Assembly: GCF_025961225.1 (NCBI RefSeq)
Contig: NZ_JAOQNG010000010.1
Location: forward strand, 1,230,501 to 1,294,500
DNA: 64,000 bases
From: Azospirillum canadense
GTDB taxonomy: Bacteria; Pseudomonadota; Alphaproteobacteria; Azospirillales; Azospirillaceae
Direction of reading: 5' to 3'
Shown: piece by piece, positions 34,297 through 42,929 of the stretch
How positions within the stretch are numbered: position 1 is the stretch's first letter
Layout of the letters: each line of letters begins with the position of its first letter
Position numbers and translations under genes: made by a program
Notes under the pieces: generated by a model
Databases searched by the model: none
The model's input: only the letters and a program-made list of their open reading frames with translations
Told to the model about the DNA's origin: nothing

Positions 34297-35574
34297 ATGC
34301 CGAACACGCCCCCTCCCCCCGCCCAGAGCCCGCCCCAGACGCCCGCCGGAACGCAGGACGTCCGTTTCGGCGAATTCGTTGCGCTGATGGCGCTGCTGAT
34401 CGCGCTGACCGCCTTGTCGATCGACATCATGCTGGTGGCGCTTCCGGAAATCGCGCAGACCTACGCGCTGACCGGGGCGAACGACCGCCAGCTGATCATC
34501 ACCGCCTACATGCTGGGCCTGGCGGCCGGCCAGCCCTTCCACGGCCCGCTGTCCGACCGGTTCGGCCGCAAGCCGATCCTGGCGGTCGGCCTGGTCATCT
34601 TCGCCATCGGGTCGCTGGGCGCCGCCCTCGCCCCCAGCTTCGCCACGCTGCTCGCCGCCCGCGCCTTGCAGGGGCTGGGCGCCGCGGCGCCGCGGGTGGT
34701 CGCCATCGCCATCGTGCGCGACCGCTTCCTGGGCCGCGAGATGGCCCGAGTGATGTCCTTCGTCATGATGATCTTCATCATCGTGCCGGTCATCGCGCCG
34801 AGCCTGGGCGAGGGCATCCTGCGGCTGGGCACATGGCCGTGGATCTTCGGCGCGCTGTTCCTGGCGAGCGCCATCGCCTTCGCCTGGTCGATGCTGCGCC
34901 TGCGCGAGACGCGCCGGCCGGAGGACCGCATGTCGCTGACCCCCGCGGCGCTCGGCCACGCCTTCCGCATGGTGGTCACGACCCGCGCCACGGTTGGCTA
35001 CACCACGGCCATGGGCTTCCTGTTCGGCGGGCTGCTGAGCTACGTTGGCAGCGCCCAGCAGATCTTCCAGGACGTCTACGGGTTGGGCAGCCTGTTCCCG
35101 GTCGCCTTCGGCGCCATCGCCGGGGTCATGGCGCTGGCCTCGCTGACCAACGCGCGGTTCGTCGGGCGCGTCGGCATGCACCGCGTGTCGCACTTGGCGC
35201 TGATCGGCTATGTGGCGGCCGGCACGGTCATGGCCCTGATGGGCTTTCCGGAGCACCCGCCCCTGCTGGTGCTGGGCCTGTTCATGGCGGTGATATTCTA
35301 CTGCTTCGGCCTGATCGCGCCGAACTTCAACGCCATGGCGATGGAGCCGCTGGGCCACGTGGCCGGCATGGGGTCGTCCTTCGTCGGCTGCTACAGCACG
35401 GCGGCGGGCGCCGTGGTCGGCATGATCATCGGTCGGTCCTTCGACGGCACCGTGCGCCCGCTGATCATCGGCTTCGTCTGCCTGGGCTACCTGGCGCTGG
35501 CCACCGTGCTGGTGACCGAGGGCGGGAAGCTGATGCGCTCCCGCCATGTGCCGGCGCCGCAGGCCGGGGAGTGA
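34297..35574 (+). CDS. MFS drug-resistance exporter, Bcr/CflA family
   Basis: 425 residues with 12 predicted membrane segments after a Pro-rich cytoplasmic N-terminus. The start of TM1 (ALLIALTALSIDIMLVALPEI), the loop 2-3 motif GPLSDRFGRKPIL and the motif C-like PVIAPSLGEGIL are those of Bcr/CflA proton-driven exporters of small toxic compounds. The start MPNTPPPP at 34297 is chosen because the upstream frame from 34198 crosses the gap to the kinase gene. It converges with modA, with only 9 bp between the stops. The substrate is unknown. Confidence 0.88.
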   Translation: MPNTPPPPAQSPPQTPAGTQDVRFGEFVALMALLIALTALSIDIMLVALPEIAQTYALTGANDRQLIITAYMLGLAAGQPFHGPLSDRFGRKPILAVGLVIFAIGSLGAALAPSFATLLAARALQGLGAAAPRVVAIAIVRDRFLGREMARVMSFVMMIFIIVPVIAPSLGEGILRLGTWPWIFGALFLASAIAFAWSMLRLRETRRPEDRMSLTPAALGHAFRMVVTTRATVGYTTAMGFLFGGLLSYVGSAQQIFQDVYGLGSLFPVAFGAIAGVMALASLTNARFVGRVGMHRVSHLALIGYVAAGTVMALMGFPEHPPLLVLGLFMAVIFYCFGLIAPNFNAMAMEPLGHVAGMGSSFVGCYSTAAGAVVGMIIGRSFDGTVRPLIIGFVCLGYLALATVLVTEGGKLMRSRHVPAPQAGE

Positions 35575-35583
35575 GCCGGGCGC

Positions 35584-36423
35584 TTACGGCTTGGTGAAGC
35601 CGTAGCGTTCCAGCACCGCTTGGCCGGCCTCCGACAGGATGTGGTCGGCCAACGCGTTGCCCCGCGCCGCGTTCCCCTTCTTCAGCACGATGAGGCCGTA
35701 GAGCGCCCCGACGGCCAGCGATTCGGGGATGGCGACGACCTTCAGCACCGGTTCCTCCTCCACCGCCAGGCGGGCGTTGGTGCAGTAGGTGAGGAAGACG
35801 TCGGCGCGGTCCTGTTCCATCAGCCAGCCGTAGACGCTGCGGTCGTCGGGTGGCTTCGGCGAATCGGGTGCGCCGGTCAGCTGCATGGCCTTGGCGCGCA
35901 GCACCCGCCCGCTGCCGGGGCGCAACGCGTCGGCCTTGGCGAACAGTTCCCACGCGTAGTCGCCGGCCGGGTCGGCCTTCGGGGTCGAGGTGCCGACCCG
36001 CACCGCGGGGTCGAGCAGCCGGTCGAGCAGGGTAGCGCTGGTCAGCGCAACCGGGGGGCGGGCCAGCGCGCAGAACTGGTTGCGCGCGAAGGGCCGCGGC
36101 GGCAAGGCCTGCCCGCCCTGGGCCAGCGCCCGGGGGTGCTCCATGTTGGCGGAGGCGAAGACGTCCGCCGCGGCGCCGCCCGCCAGCCGGTCCTTCAGCG
36201 CGCCGGAGGGGCCGAAGGTGGCCTCCACCCGAATGCCGGTCATCGCTTCGAAGTCGCGGGCGACCTCCGTCAGGGCGGGCTTCAGGCTGCCGGCCGCGAA
36301 CAGCCGGACGGTGTCCTCCGCTGCCGCTGAACCAGCGCCCAAGCCGGCAACCATCATCACCACTCCACCCAGACAAAATCCGGCTAGGTAAATTCCGGCA
36401 AGGCGGCCCAACTTGCCCGTCAT
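35584..36423 (-). CDS. modA: Molybdate-type ABC transporter substrate-binding protein (ModA-like)
   Basis: 279 residues. A signal peptide (residues about 8-36, ending GSAAAEDT) is followed by the periplasmic binding fold of the ModA/WtpA type: VRLFAAGSLKPALTEVARDFEAMTGIRVEATFGPSGALKDRL, then ADVFASANMEHP and RVGTSTPKADPAGDYAWELF. These loops bind the oxyanion. It is divergent from the LysR regulator of a molybdenum formate dehydrogenase, so supply of molybdate (or tungstate) to that enzyme is a sensible role. No modB/modC genes are adjacent, so the permease must be encoded elsewhere. The start at 36423 was chosen by the signal peptide; the frame is open to 36501. Confidence 0.85.
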   Translation of the reverse strand: MTGKLGRLAGIYLAGFCLGGVVMMVAGLGAGSAAAEDTVRLFAAGSLKPALTEVARDFEAMTGIRVEATFGPSGALKDRLAGGAAADVFASANMEHPRALAQGGQALPPRPFARNQFCALARPPVALTSATLLDRLLDPAVRVGTSTPKADPAGDYAWELFAKADALRPGSGRVLRAKAMQLTGAPDSPKPPDDRSVYGWLMEQDRADVFLTYCTNARLAVEEEPVLKVVAIPESLAVGALYGLIVLKKGNAARGNALADHILSEAGQAVLERYGFTKP

Positions 36424-36474
36424 GCATCCCCCAAGTCGCCGATCGCTCAAGTTCCTGCATGCTTGGAAGCCCGC

Positions 36475-36504
36475 TTGTCGCACGTGCACGCCAGCATGCA
36501 TAAT
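36475..36504 (+). promoter_or_regulatory. Candidate promoter of the FdsR-like gene
   Basis: TTGTCG (36475-36480) and CATAAT (36499-36504) with an 18-bp spacer. A start near 36511 would give a leader of about 50 nt to the CTG start codon. It lies in the modA/LysR divergent region. Confidence 0.4.
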
Positions 36505-36560
36505 TTACGCAGAGCCGGAATTTCTGCAAAGCCGGCCTTCGGCATTATGGGAGAAACGCC

Positions 36561-37493
36561 CTGTTCCGCAAGTTCAACTATCTGTTGGCGCTGGCGCGCG
36601 AGCAGCACTTCGGGCGCGCGGCGGAAGCCTGCCACGTCTCGCAGCCGACCCTGTCCAACGCCATCCGCCAATTGGAGGAGGAGCTGCGCGTCCCCATCGT
36701 GGAGCGCGGGCAGAAGTTCGCCGGCTTCACCACCGAAGGGTTGAAGGTTCTGGAATACGCCCGCCGCATCGTGGGCGAGCGGGACGGCCTGTACCAGGAG
36801 TTGGCGGCGCTGAGCAAGGGCCTGTCCGGCCATCTGCGAATCGGCGCCATCCCGACCGCCCTGCCTGTGGTGCCCCTGCTGCTCGCCCGATTCGCGGAGC
36901 GCTACCCGCACATCCAGTCCAGCGTGGTCTCGCTTAGCTCCCGCGACATCCAGCGCGACCTGGACGCCTTCGAACTGGACGCGGCGGTGACCTACCTCGA
37001 CAACGAACCTCTGAACAACGTCCGAACGGCGCCGCTGGTGTCCGAGCGGTACTTCCTGCTGGCCCCGCGGACCAGCCTGCCCGAGGGCACCGCCAGCGTC
37101 CGCTGGGACGACGCCGCCGACCTGCCGCTCTGCCTGCTGACGCCGGACATGCAGAACCGCCGAATCGCCGACGCCGCCTTCCGCATGGCCGACCGCAAGG
37201 TGACCCCGCTGGTGGAGACCAACTCCATCGTCACGCTCTACACCATCGCGCGCAGCGGCCTGGGCGCCAGCGTGGTGCCGAGCCAGCTGCTGACCCTGGT
37301 GGCGCCGCACCCGGACGTGGTGGCATTGCCGCTGGTCGAGCCAGACCTGACCTACGCCGTCGGCCTCGTCTACGCCGACCGCGAGCCCATCGCCCCGCTG
37401 ACCAAGGCGCTCGCCACCGTGGCCGGCGAAAAGGGGTTGGGCGACCGCATCCGCGCCATCAAGGAGGAAGCGCTGACGCCATGGCGGCGGTGA
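36561..37493 (+). CDS. fdsR: LysR-family regulator, probable regulator of formate dehydrogenase (FdsR)
   Basis: 310 residues if translated from CTG at 36561. The winged HTH FNYLLALAREQHFGRAAEACHVSQPTLSNAIRQLEEEL begins immediately, so the first ATG-independent start in the frame, TTG at 36585, would remove the beginning of helix 1; the CTG is preceded by GGGAGAAAC at a good distance. The effector domain follows (HLRIGAIPTALPVVPLLLARF, then DAAVTYLDNEP). In other bacteria a LysR gene upstream of fdsGBACD controls it in response to formate. Here it is directly upstream of fdsG in the same direction, and a T-N11-A dyad precedes fdsG. The assignment is by context. Confidence 0.8.
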   Translation: MFRKFNYLLALAREQHFGRAAEACHVSQPTLSNAIRQLEEELRVPIVERGQKFAGFTTEGLKVLEYARRIVGERDGLYQELAALSKGLSGHLRIGAIPTALPVVPLLLARFAERYPHIQSSVVSLSSRDIQRDLDAFELDAAVTYLDNEPLNNVRTAPLVSERYFLLAPRTSLPEGTASVRWDDAADLPLCLLTPDMQNRRIADAAFRMADRKVTPLVETNSIVTLYTIARSGLGASVVPSQLLTLVAPHPDVVALPLVEPDLTYAVGLVYADREPIAPLTKALATVAGEKGLGDRIRAIKEEALTPWRR

Positions 37494-37498
37494 TTCTT

Positions 37499-37660
37499 TC
37501 ACCACCAAGGCACCAAGACACCAAGGAGCGACGCGCCTTCTCCGTCATCCCAGTGAAGGCTGGGATGACGACGGAAAGCTGTTTTCAGAACGCCAAACGC
37601 CCCACCCGGTGAGCCGACGCCTCTTCCGAAATCCTTGGTGTCTTGGTGCCTTGGTGGTGA
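37499..37660. repeat. Long inverted-repeat element with nested hairpin (copy A)
   Basis: Two perfectly complementary 28-bp arms: 37499-37526 (TCACCACCAAGGCACCAAGA plus CACCAAGG) and 37633-37660. The 106-bp interior contains another perfect hairpin, CGTCATCCCAG-TGAAGG-CTGGGATGACG, at about 37543-37570. The element is noncoding and occupies half of the gap between fdsR and fdsG. A second, degenerate copy is at 45203-45290. Confidence 0.85.
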
Positions 37661-37672
37661 CTCCCCGGCCGC

Positions 37673-37689
37673 GATAGCCAAAGCCTATC
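37673..37689 (+). promoter_or_regulatory. Candidate LysR-type (FdsR) binding site upstream of fdsG
   Basis: GATAG-CCAAAGC-CTATC is a perfect 5-bp dyad with 7-bp spacer and fits the LysR consensus T-N11-A within GAT-N11-ATC. It is 112 bp upstream of the fdsG ATG, a distance typical for a LysR recognition site plus promoter and leader. Confidence 0.5.
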
Positions 37690-37800
37690 ACCGCATCAAG
37701 AAATCAAATTTGCCGCCTCCCCAATCGTCCGCCACCCTAACGGACGAGACACGAAACGAGCGCCCCACCCAAACCGAGCCGGGGCGCGGGGGAGGAGACC

Positions 37801-38289
37801 ATGAACGCTCGATCACCCTGGAACGCGGAGCGCGCCGCGGCGATCGTCGAGGCCAACCGGCACCTGCGCGGCAACCTGCTGCCGATCCTGCACGCCCTGC
37901 AGGAGGAGTTCGGCTGCATCGACGAGGACGCCGTGCCGATGCTGGCCAGCGAACTGAACCTGTCGCGCGCCGACGTGCACGGGGTGGTGTCCTTCTACCA
38001 CGAGTTCCGCCGCACCCGCCCGGGCCGCCACACCATCAAGGTTTGCCGGGCGGAGGCCTGCCAGTCGATGAACGCCGACGGGCTGATCGACCACATCCGC
38101 CGCCGCCTTAAGGTGGACTTTCACGATACCACGGCTGACGACGCCTTCACGCTGGAGCCGGTCTTCTGCCTCGGCAACTGCGCGCTGGCCCCCGCCGTGA
38201 TGGTGGACGAGACGCTGCACGGCCGGGTCAGCCCGGGCCGGTTCGACGCCATCGCTGCCTCCACCCTCGCCGCGGAGGCCACTCGATGA
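37801..38289 (+). CDS. fdsG: NAD-dependent formate dehydrogenase, gamma subunit (NuoE-like)
   Basis: 162 residues, thioredoxin-like [2Fe-2S] subunit homologous to NuoE. Cluster cysteines appear in VCRAEACQSM and PVFCLGNCALAPAVMV, the normal C-x4-C ... C-x3-C arrangement; the N-terminal helix bundle has LLPILHALQEEFGCIDEDAVPMLA. It passes electrons from FdsA to the diaphorase FdsB. The ATG at 37801 follows GGGGGAGGAGACC. The stop codon overlaps the fdsB start in ATGA, implying translational coupling. It is the first gene of the fdsGBACD operon. Confidence 0.95.
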   Translation: MNARSPWNAERAAAIVEANRHLRGNLLPILHALQEEFGCIDEDAVPMLASELNLSRADVHGVVSFYHEFRRTRPGRHTIKVCRAEACQSMNADGLIDHIRRRLKVDFHDTTADDAFTLEPVFCLGNCALAPAVMVDETLHGRVSPGRFDAIAASTLAAEATR

Positions 38290-39863
38290 GCGCCCCCCAT
38301 CACACGACCATGCACACCGTCTACGTTCCCCGCGACGCCGCCGCCCTGTCGGTGGGCGCCGAGGAGGTCGCGGCGGCGATCCGGGCGGAGGCGACCAGGC
38401 GCGGTCTGCCGCTGCGCATCGTCCGCAACGGCTCCCGCGGGATGCTGTGGCTGGAAACCCTGGTCGAGGTGGAGACGCCGCAGGGCCGCGTCGCCTATGG
38501 GCCGGTGAATGCCGAGGACGTGCCCGGCCTGTTCGACGCCGGCTTCCTCCAGGGCGCCGGGCACGCGCTGGGCCACGGCCTGACCGAAGCAATCCCCTAC
38601 TTCGCCAAGCAGGAGCGGTTGACCTTCGCCCGTTGCGGCATCATCGACCCGCTGTCGGTGGAGGACTACCGCCTGCACGGCGGGTTCCGCGGGCTGGAGC
38701 GGGCGCTCGCCATGACGCCCGCCGAGATCGTCACGGAGGTGACGGAGTCCGGCCTGCGCGGCCGCGGCGGCGCCGGCTTCCCGACCGGCATCAAGTGGAA
38801 CACGGTGCTGAACGCGCGGGCGGACCAGAAGTACATCTGCTGCAACGCCGACGAAGGCGACAGCGGCACCTTCGCCGACCGCATGATCATGGAGGGCGAC
38901 CCCTTCTGCCTGATCGAGGGCATGACCATCGCCGCCATCGCGGTGGGCGCCACCGAGGGCTACATCTACATCCGCTCCGAATACCCGCACGCCGTCGCGA
39001 CGATGCGCGAGGCGATCCGGCTGGCCTACGACGAGAAGTGGCTGGGCGACGAAATCCACGGCACCGCCCACCGTTTCCACCTGGACGTCCGCGTCGGGGC
39101 CGGCGCCTACATCTGCGGCGAGGAGACCTCCATGCTGGAAAGCCTGGAGGGCAAGCGCGGCACCGTCCGGGCCAAGCCGCCGCTGCCGGCGCTGGAGGGG
39201 CTGTTCGGCAAGCCGACCGTGGTCAACAACGTGCTGTCGCTGACCTCCGTGCCGGTCATCCTGGACAAGGGGGCGTCCTACTACCGCGACTTCGGCGTCG
39301 GCCGGTCGCGCGGCACGCTGGCCTTCCAGCTGGCCGGCAACATCAAACACGGCGGCATCGTGGAGAAGGCCTTCGGCGTCACGCTGCACGAGCTGCTGTA
39401 CGAGTTCGGCGGCGGTACCATCACCGGCCGCCCGATCCGCGCGGTGCAGGCCGGCGGCCCGCTCGGCGCCTACCTGCCGCCGTCGCTGTTCGACCTGCCC
39501 AAGGACTACGAGGCCTTCGCGGCGGTGGAGGCGATGGTCGGCCACGGCGGCATCGTGGTGTTCGACGACGGCGTGGACATGGCCAAGCAGGCCCGCTTCG
39601 CCATGGAGTTCTGCGCGGCGGAGTCCTGCGGCAAGTGCACCCCCTGCCGCATCGGCGCGGTGCGCGGCGTCGAGGTGATGGACCGCATCATCGCCGGGCA
39701 GAATGTGGCGGCCAACGTCACGCTGCTCCAGGACCTGTGCGAGGTCATGACCGACGGCTCGCTCTGCGCCATGGGCGGCATGACGCCCATCCCCGTGCGC
39801 AGCGCGCTGAAGCATTTCGCGGAAGATTTCACCCGCAGCCCCACGGCTGTCGCGGCCGAGTGA
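38286..39863 (+). CDS. fdsB: NAD-dependent formate dehydrogenase, beta subunit (NuoF-like diaphorase)
   Basis: 525 residues. An N-terminal thioredoxin-like domain of about 120 residues is fused to the NuoF core. FMN/NAD-binding motifs are LRGRGGAGFPTGIKW and NADEGDSGTFADR, followed by YIRSEYPHAV and GAGAYICGEETSMLESLEG. The C-terminal [4Fe-4S] site is SCGKCTPCRIGAVRG. The subunit reduces NAD+ with electrons from formate. It overlaps fdsG by 4 bp. A 126-bp gap with a palindromic repeat separates it from fdsA, which could modulate expression of downstream genes. Confidence 0.96.
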   Translation: MSAPHHTTMHTVYVPRDAAALSVGAEEVAAAIRAEATRRGLPLRIVRNGSRGMLWLETLVEVETPQGRVAYGPVNAEDVPGLFDAGFLQGAGHALGHGLTEAIPYFAKQERLTFARCGIIDPLSVEDYRLHGGFRGLERALAMTPAEIVTEVTESGLRGRGGAGFPTGIKWNTVLNARADQKYICCNADEGDSGTFADRMIMEGDPFCLIEGMTIAAIAVGATEGYIYIRSEYPHAVATMREAIRLAYDEKWLGDEIHGTAHRFHLDVRVGAGAYICGEETSMLESLEGKRGTVRAKPPLPALEGLFGKPTVVNNVLSLTSVPVILDKGASYYRDFGVGRSRGTLAFQLAGNIKHGGIVEKAFGVTLHELLYEFGGGTITGRPIRAVQAGGPLGAYLPPSLFDLPKDYEAFAAVEAMVGHGGIVVFDDGVDMAKQARFAMEFCAAESCGKCTPCRIGAVRGVEVMDRIIAGQNVAANVTLLQDLCEVMTDGSLCAMGGMTPIPVRSALKHFAEDFTRSPTAVAAE

Positions 39864-39870
39864 CCGCTTG

Positions 39871-39954
39871 CCCCCTCCCCAACCCTCCCCCGCTCCGCGG
39901 TGGAGGGAGTCTGGTCCCCTCTCCCGCGTCAGCGGGGGAGGGTTAGGGAGGGGG
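39871..39954. repeat. Paired GC-rich palindromic repeat (copy 4), inside the fds operon
   Basis: CCCCCTCCCCAACCCTCCCC with hairpin CCGCTCCGCGG, then CTCCCGCGTCAGCGGGGGAG and GGTTAGGGAGGGGG. The outer arms are complementary, giving an 80-bp foldback between fdsB and fdsA. Such structures can stabilise upstream mRNA or cause partial termination. Confidence 0.75.
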
Positions 39955-39989
39955 CCTTGACCGGCACTTCCCCAAAAAGGATTGAGACC

Positions 39990-42806
39990 ATGTCGATCAA
40001 GGATATCGATTACGGCACCCCGGCCCGCGATTCCGCCACGATGGTGACGCTGGACATTGACGGGCGCACCGTCACCGTTCCGGAAGGCACCTCGGTGATG
40101 CGCGCGGCCATGGAGGCCGGGATCACCGTTCCCAAGCTGTGCGCGACCGACATGCTGGACGCCTACGGCTCCTGCCGGCTGTGCATGGTGGAGATCGAAG
40201 GGCGGCGCGGCACCCCGGCCAGCTGCACGACGCCGGTGGCGCCGGGCATGAAGGTGCACACCCAGAACGAGCGGCTGGGCCGCCTGCGCCGCGGCGTGAT
40301 GGAGCTGTACATCTCCGACCACCCGCTGGACTGCCTGACCTGCCCGACCAACGGCAACTGCGAGCTTCAGGACATGGCCGGCGCCGTCGGCCTGCGCGCC
40401 GTCCGCTACGGCTTCGAGGGTGAGAACCACCTCCAGGCCCAGAAGGACGAGAGCAACCCCTACTTCACCTTCGACCCGTCCAAGTGCATCGTCTGCTCCC
40501 GCTGCGTTCGGGCCTGCGGCGAAGTTCAGGGCACCTTCGCGCTGACCATCGACGGGCGCGGCTTTGACAGCAAGGTGTCGCCGGGCGCCTTGGAAAGCTT
40601 CATGGACAGCGAGTGCGTGTCCTGCGGCGCCTGCGTCCAGGCCTGCCCGACCGCGACCTTGACCGAGAAGTCCGTCATCGAGCTGGGCCAGCCGGAGCAC
40701 AGCGTCATCACCACCTGCGCCTATTGCGGCGTGGGCTGCTCCTTCAAGGCGGAGATGAAGGGCACCACCGTGGTGCGCATGGTCCCGCACAAGGACGGCG
40801 GCGCCAACGAGGGCCATTCCTGCGTCAAGGGCCGTTTCGCCTGGGGCTACGCCACCCACGCCGACCGCCAGACCAAGCCGATGGTCCGCGACAGCATCGA
40901 CGAGCCGTGGCGCGTCGTGTCGTGGGATGAGGCGATTTCCTTCGCCGCCCAGCGCCTGATGGCGGTGCAGGCGAAGTACGGCCGCGGCTCCATCGGCGGC
41001 ATCACCTCGTCCCGTTGCACGAACGAAGAGGTGTATGTCGTCCAGAAGATGATCCGCGCCGCCTTCGGCAACAACAACGTCGACACCTGCGCCCGCGTCT
41101 GCCACTCCCCCACCGGCTACGGCCTGAAGCAGACCTTCGGCACCTCCGCCGGCACGCAGGACTTCCGCAGCGTCGACAAGTCCGACGTCATCCTGGTCAT
41201 CGGCGCCAACCCGACCGACGGACACCCGGTGTTCGGCAGCCGCATGAAGAAGCGGCTGCGCCAGGGCGCCAAGCTGATCGTGCTCGACCCGCGCCGCATC
41301 GACCTCGTGCGCAGCCCGCACGTGTCGGCCACACACCACCTCCAGCTCCAGCCCGGCAGCAACGTGGCGGCGCTGAACGCGCTGGCCCATGTGGTGGTGA
41401 CCGAGGGTCTGGTCGCCCGCGACTTCGTCGCCGAGCGTTGCGACCCGGTCGAGTTCGCCCGGTGGGAAGCCTTCATCCGCGACCCGCGCCACAGCCCGGA
41501 GGCGGTGGAGGAGCACACCGGAATCCCGGCGGCCGACCTGCGCGCCGCGGCCCGGCTCTACGCCACCGGTGGGAGTGCTGCCATCTACTACGGCCTGGGC
41601 GTGACGGAGCACAGCCAGGGCTCCACCGCCGTGATGGGCATGGCGAACCTCGCCATGGCGACCGGCAACATCGGGCGCGACGGCGTCGGCGTGAACCCGC
41701 TGCGCGGCCAGAACAACGTCCAGGGCTCCTGCGACATGGGTTCGTTCCCGCACGAGCTGACCGGCTACCGGCACGTGTCGGACGACGTGGTGCGCCAGCA
41801 GTTCGAGATGGTGTGGAACGCCACGCTGGACCCCGAGCCCGGCCTGCGCATCCCCAACATGTTCGACGCCGCGGTGGACGGCAGCTTCAAGGGCCTGTTC
41901 GTGCAGGGCGAGGACATCGCCCAGTCCGACCCCAACACCCAGCACGTGTTCGCCGCGCTGCGCGCCATGGAGATCGTCGTCGTGCAGGACCTTTTCCTGA
42001 ACGAGACCGCCGCCTTCGCCCACGTCTTCCTGCCCGGCACCTCCTTCCTGGAGAAGGACGGGACCTTCACCAACGCGGAGCGCCGCATCAACCGCGTCCG
42101 CCCGGTGATGCCGTCCCAGACCGGCAAGCAGGAGTGGGAGGTGGTCTGCGAGCTGGCCGCCGCCATGGGCTATCCCATGCGCTACGAGAGCGGCGCGCAG
42201 ATCATGGACGAGATCGCCCGCCTGACCCCGACCTTCGCCGGCGTCAGCTTCGCCAAACTGGACCGGGTGGGCAGCGTGCAGTGGCCCTGCACCGACGGGG
42301 ACTCGGTCGGCACGCCGATCATGCACGCCGACGGCTTCGTAAGGGGCCAGGGCCGCTTCATGATCACCGAGTATGTGCCGACGCCGGAGCGCGCATCGCG
42401 CTTCTACCCTCTGATCCTGACGACGGGGCGCATCCTCAGCCACTACAACGTCGGCGCCCAGACCCGCCGCACCGCCAACGTGGCTTGGCACCCGGAGGAC
42501 ATCCTGGAAATCCACGCCCACGACGCGGAGCAGCGCGGCATCCGGGACGACGACCTGGTTTCCATCGCCAGCCGCATCGGCGCCACGACCCTGCGCGCCC
42601 GCATCTCCGACCGCATGCCGCAGGGGGTGGTCTACACCACCTTCCACCACCCGGTGACGGGCGCCAACGTGGTGACCACGGACAACTCCGACTGGGCCAC
42701 GAATTGCCCAGAATACAAGGTGACCGCGGTCCAGGTGACCCGCAGCAACCACCCGTCGGATTGGCAAATCCAGCGCGGCGCGGTGGTGGAGGTGGCGGCG
42801 GAGTGA
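39990..42806 (+). CDS. fdsA: NAD-dependent formate dehydrogenase, alpha (catalytic, molybdopterin) subunit
   Basis: 938 residues; oxidises formate to CO2 at a bis-MGD molybdenum centre in the cytoplasm. Electron chain from the N-terminus: [2Fe-2S] (CATDMLDAYGSCRLCMVEIEG), His-ligated [4Fe-4S] (HPLDCLTCPTNGNCELQ), two ferredoxin-type [4Fe-4S] clusters (CIVCSRCVRACGEVQG and CVSCGACVQACPTATL). Then comes the molybdopterin oxidoreductase domain with its own [4Fe-4S] (CAYCGVGCSFKAEM) and the metal-ligating Cys in DTCARVCHSPTGYG; this is Cys, not selenocysteine. The C-terminal cofactor-binding domain ends GAVVEVAAE. The start ATG at 39990 (MSIKDIDYGTP) is chosen over the upstream frame that reads through the repeat. 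Confidence 0.96.
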   Translation: MSIKDIDYGTPARDSATMVTLDIDGRTVTVPEGTSVMRAAMEAGITVPKLCATDMLDAYGSCRLCMVEIEGRRGTPASCTTPVAPGMKVHTQNERLGRLRRGVMELYISDHPLDCLTCPTNGNCELQDMAGAVGLRAVRYGFEGENHLQAQKDESNPYFTFDPSKCIVCSRCVRACGEVQGTFALTIDGRGFDSKVSPGALESFMDSECVSCGACVQACPTATLTEKSVIELGQPEHSVITTCAYCGVGCSFKAEMKGTTVVRMVPHKDGGANEGHSCVKGRFAWGYATHADRQTKPMVRDSIDEPWRVVSWDEAISFAAQRLMAVQAKYGRGSIGGITSSRCTNEEVYVVQKMIRAAFGNNNVDTCARVCHSPTGYGLKQTFGTSAGTQDFRSVDKSDVILVIGANPTDGHPVFGSRMKKRLRQGAKLIVLDPRRIDLVRSPHVSATHHLQLQPGSNVAALNALAHVVVTEGLVARDFVAERCDPVEFARWEAFIRDPRHSPEAVEEHTGIPAADLRAAARLYATGGSAAIYYGLGVTEHSQGSTAVMGMANLAMATGNIGRDGVGVNPLRGQNNVQGSCDMGSFPHELTGYRHVSDDVVRQQFEMVWNATLDPEPGLRIPNMFDAAVDGSFKGLFVQGEDIAQSDPNTQHVFAALRAMEIVVVQDLFLNETAAFAHVFLPGTSFLEKDGTFTNAERRINRVRPVMPSQTGKQEWEVVCELAAAMGYPMRYESGAQIMDEIARLTPTFAGVSFAKLDRVGSVQWPCTDGDSVGTPIMHADGFVRGQGRFMITEYVPTPERASRFYPLILTTGRILSHYNVGAQTRRTANVAWHPEDILEIHAHDAEQRGIRDDDLVSIASRIGATTLRARISDRMPQGVVYTTFHHPVTGANVVTTDNSDWATNCPEYKVTAVQVTRSNHPSDWQIQRGAVVEVAAE

Positions 42807-42929
42807 TCCCCGTCTTCGCCCTTGCCTTAATCCCCTCCCCCCCTGGGGCGCGTAGCCGACGGCCGAAGGCCGGTTGAGCGCCGAAGACGATCAAAGGCGA
42901 AGCGAGGTCGCGAGACTTGCGAGCGACCG

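Noticed and set aside
32953..35547. An 864-codon leftward open frame
   Set aside because: Antisense across two real genes (kinase and MFS exporter) and the gap between them.
38121..42767. A 1548-codon leftward open frame across the fds operon
   Set aside because: Antisense shadow of fdsG, fdsB and fdsA produced by strong GC3 bias; no recognisable protein.
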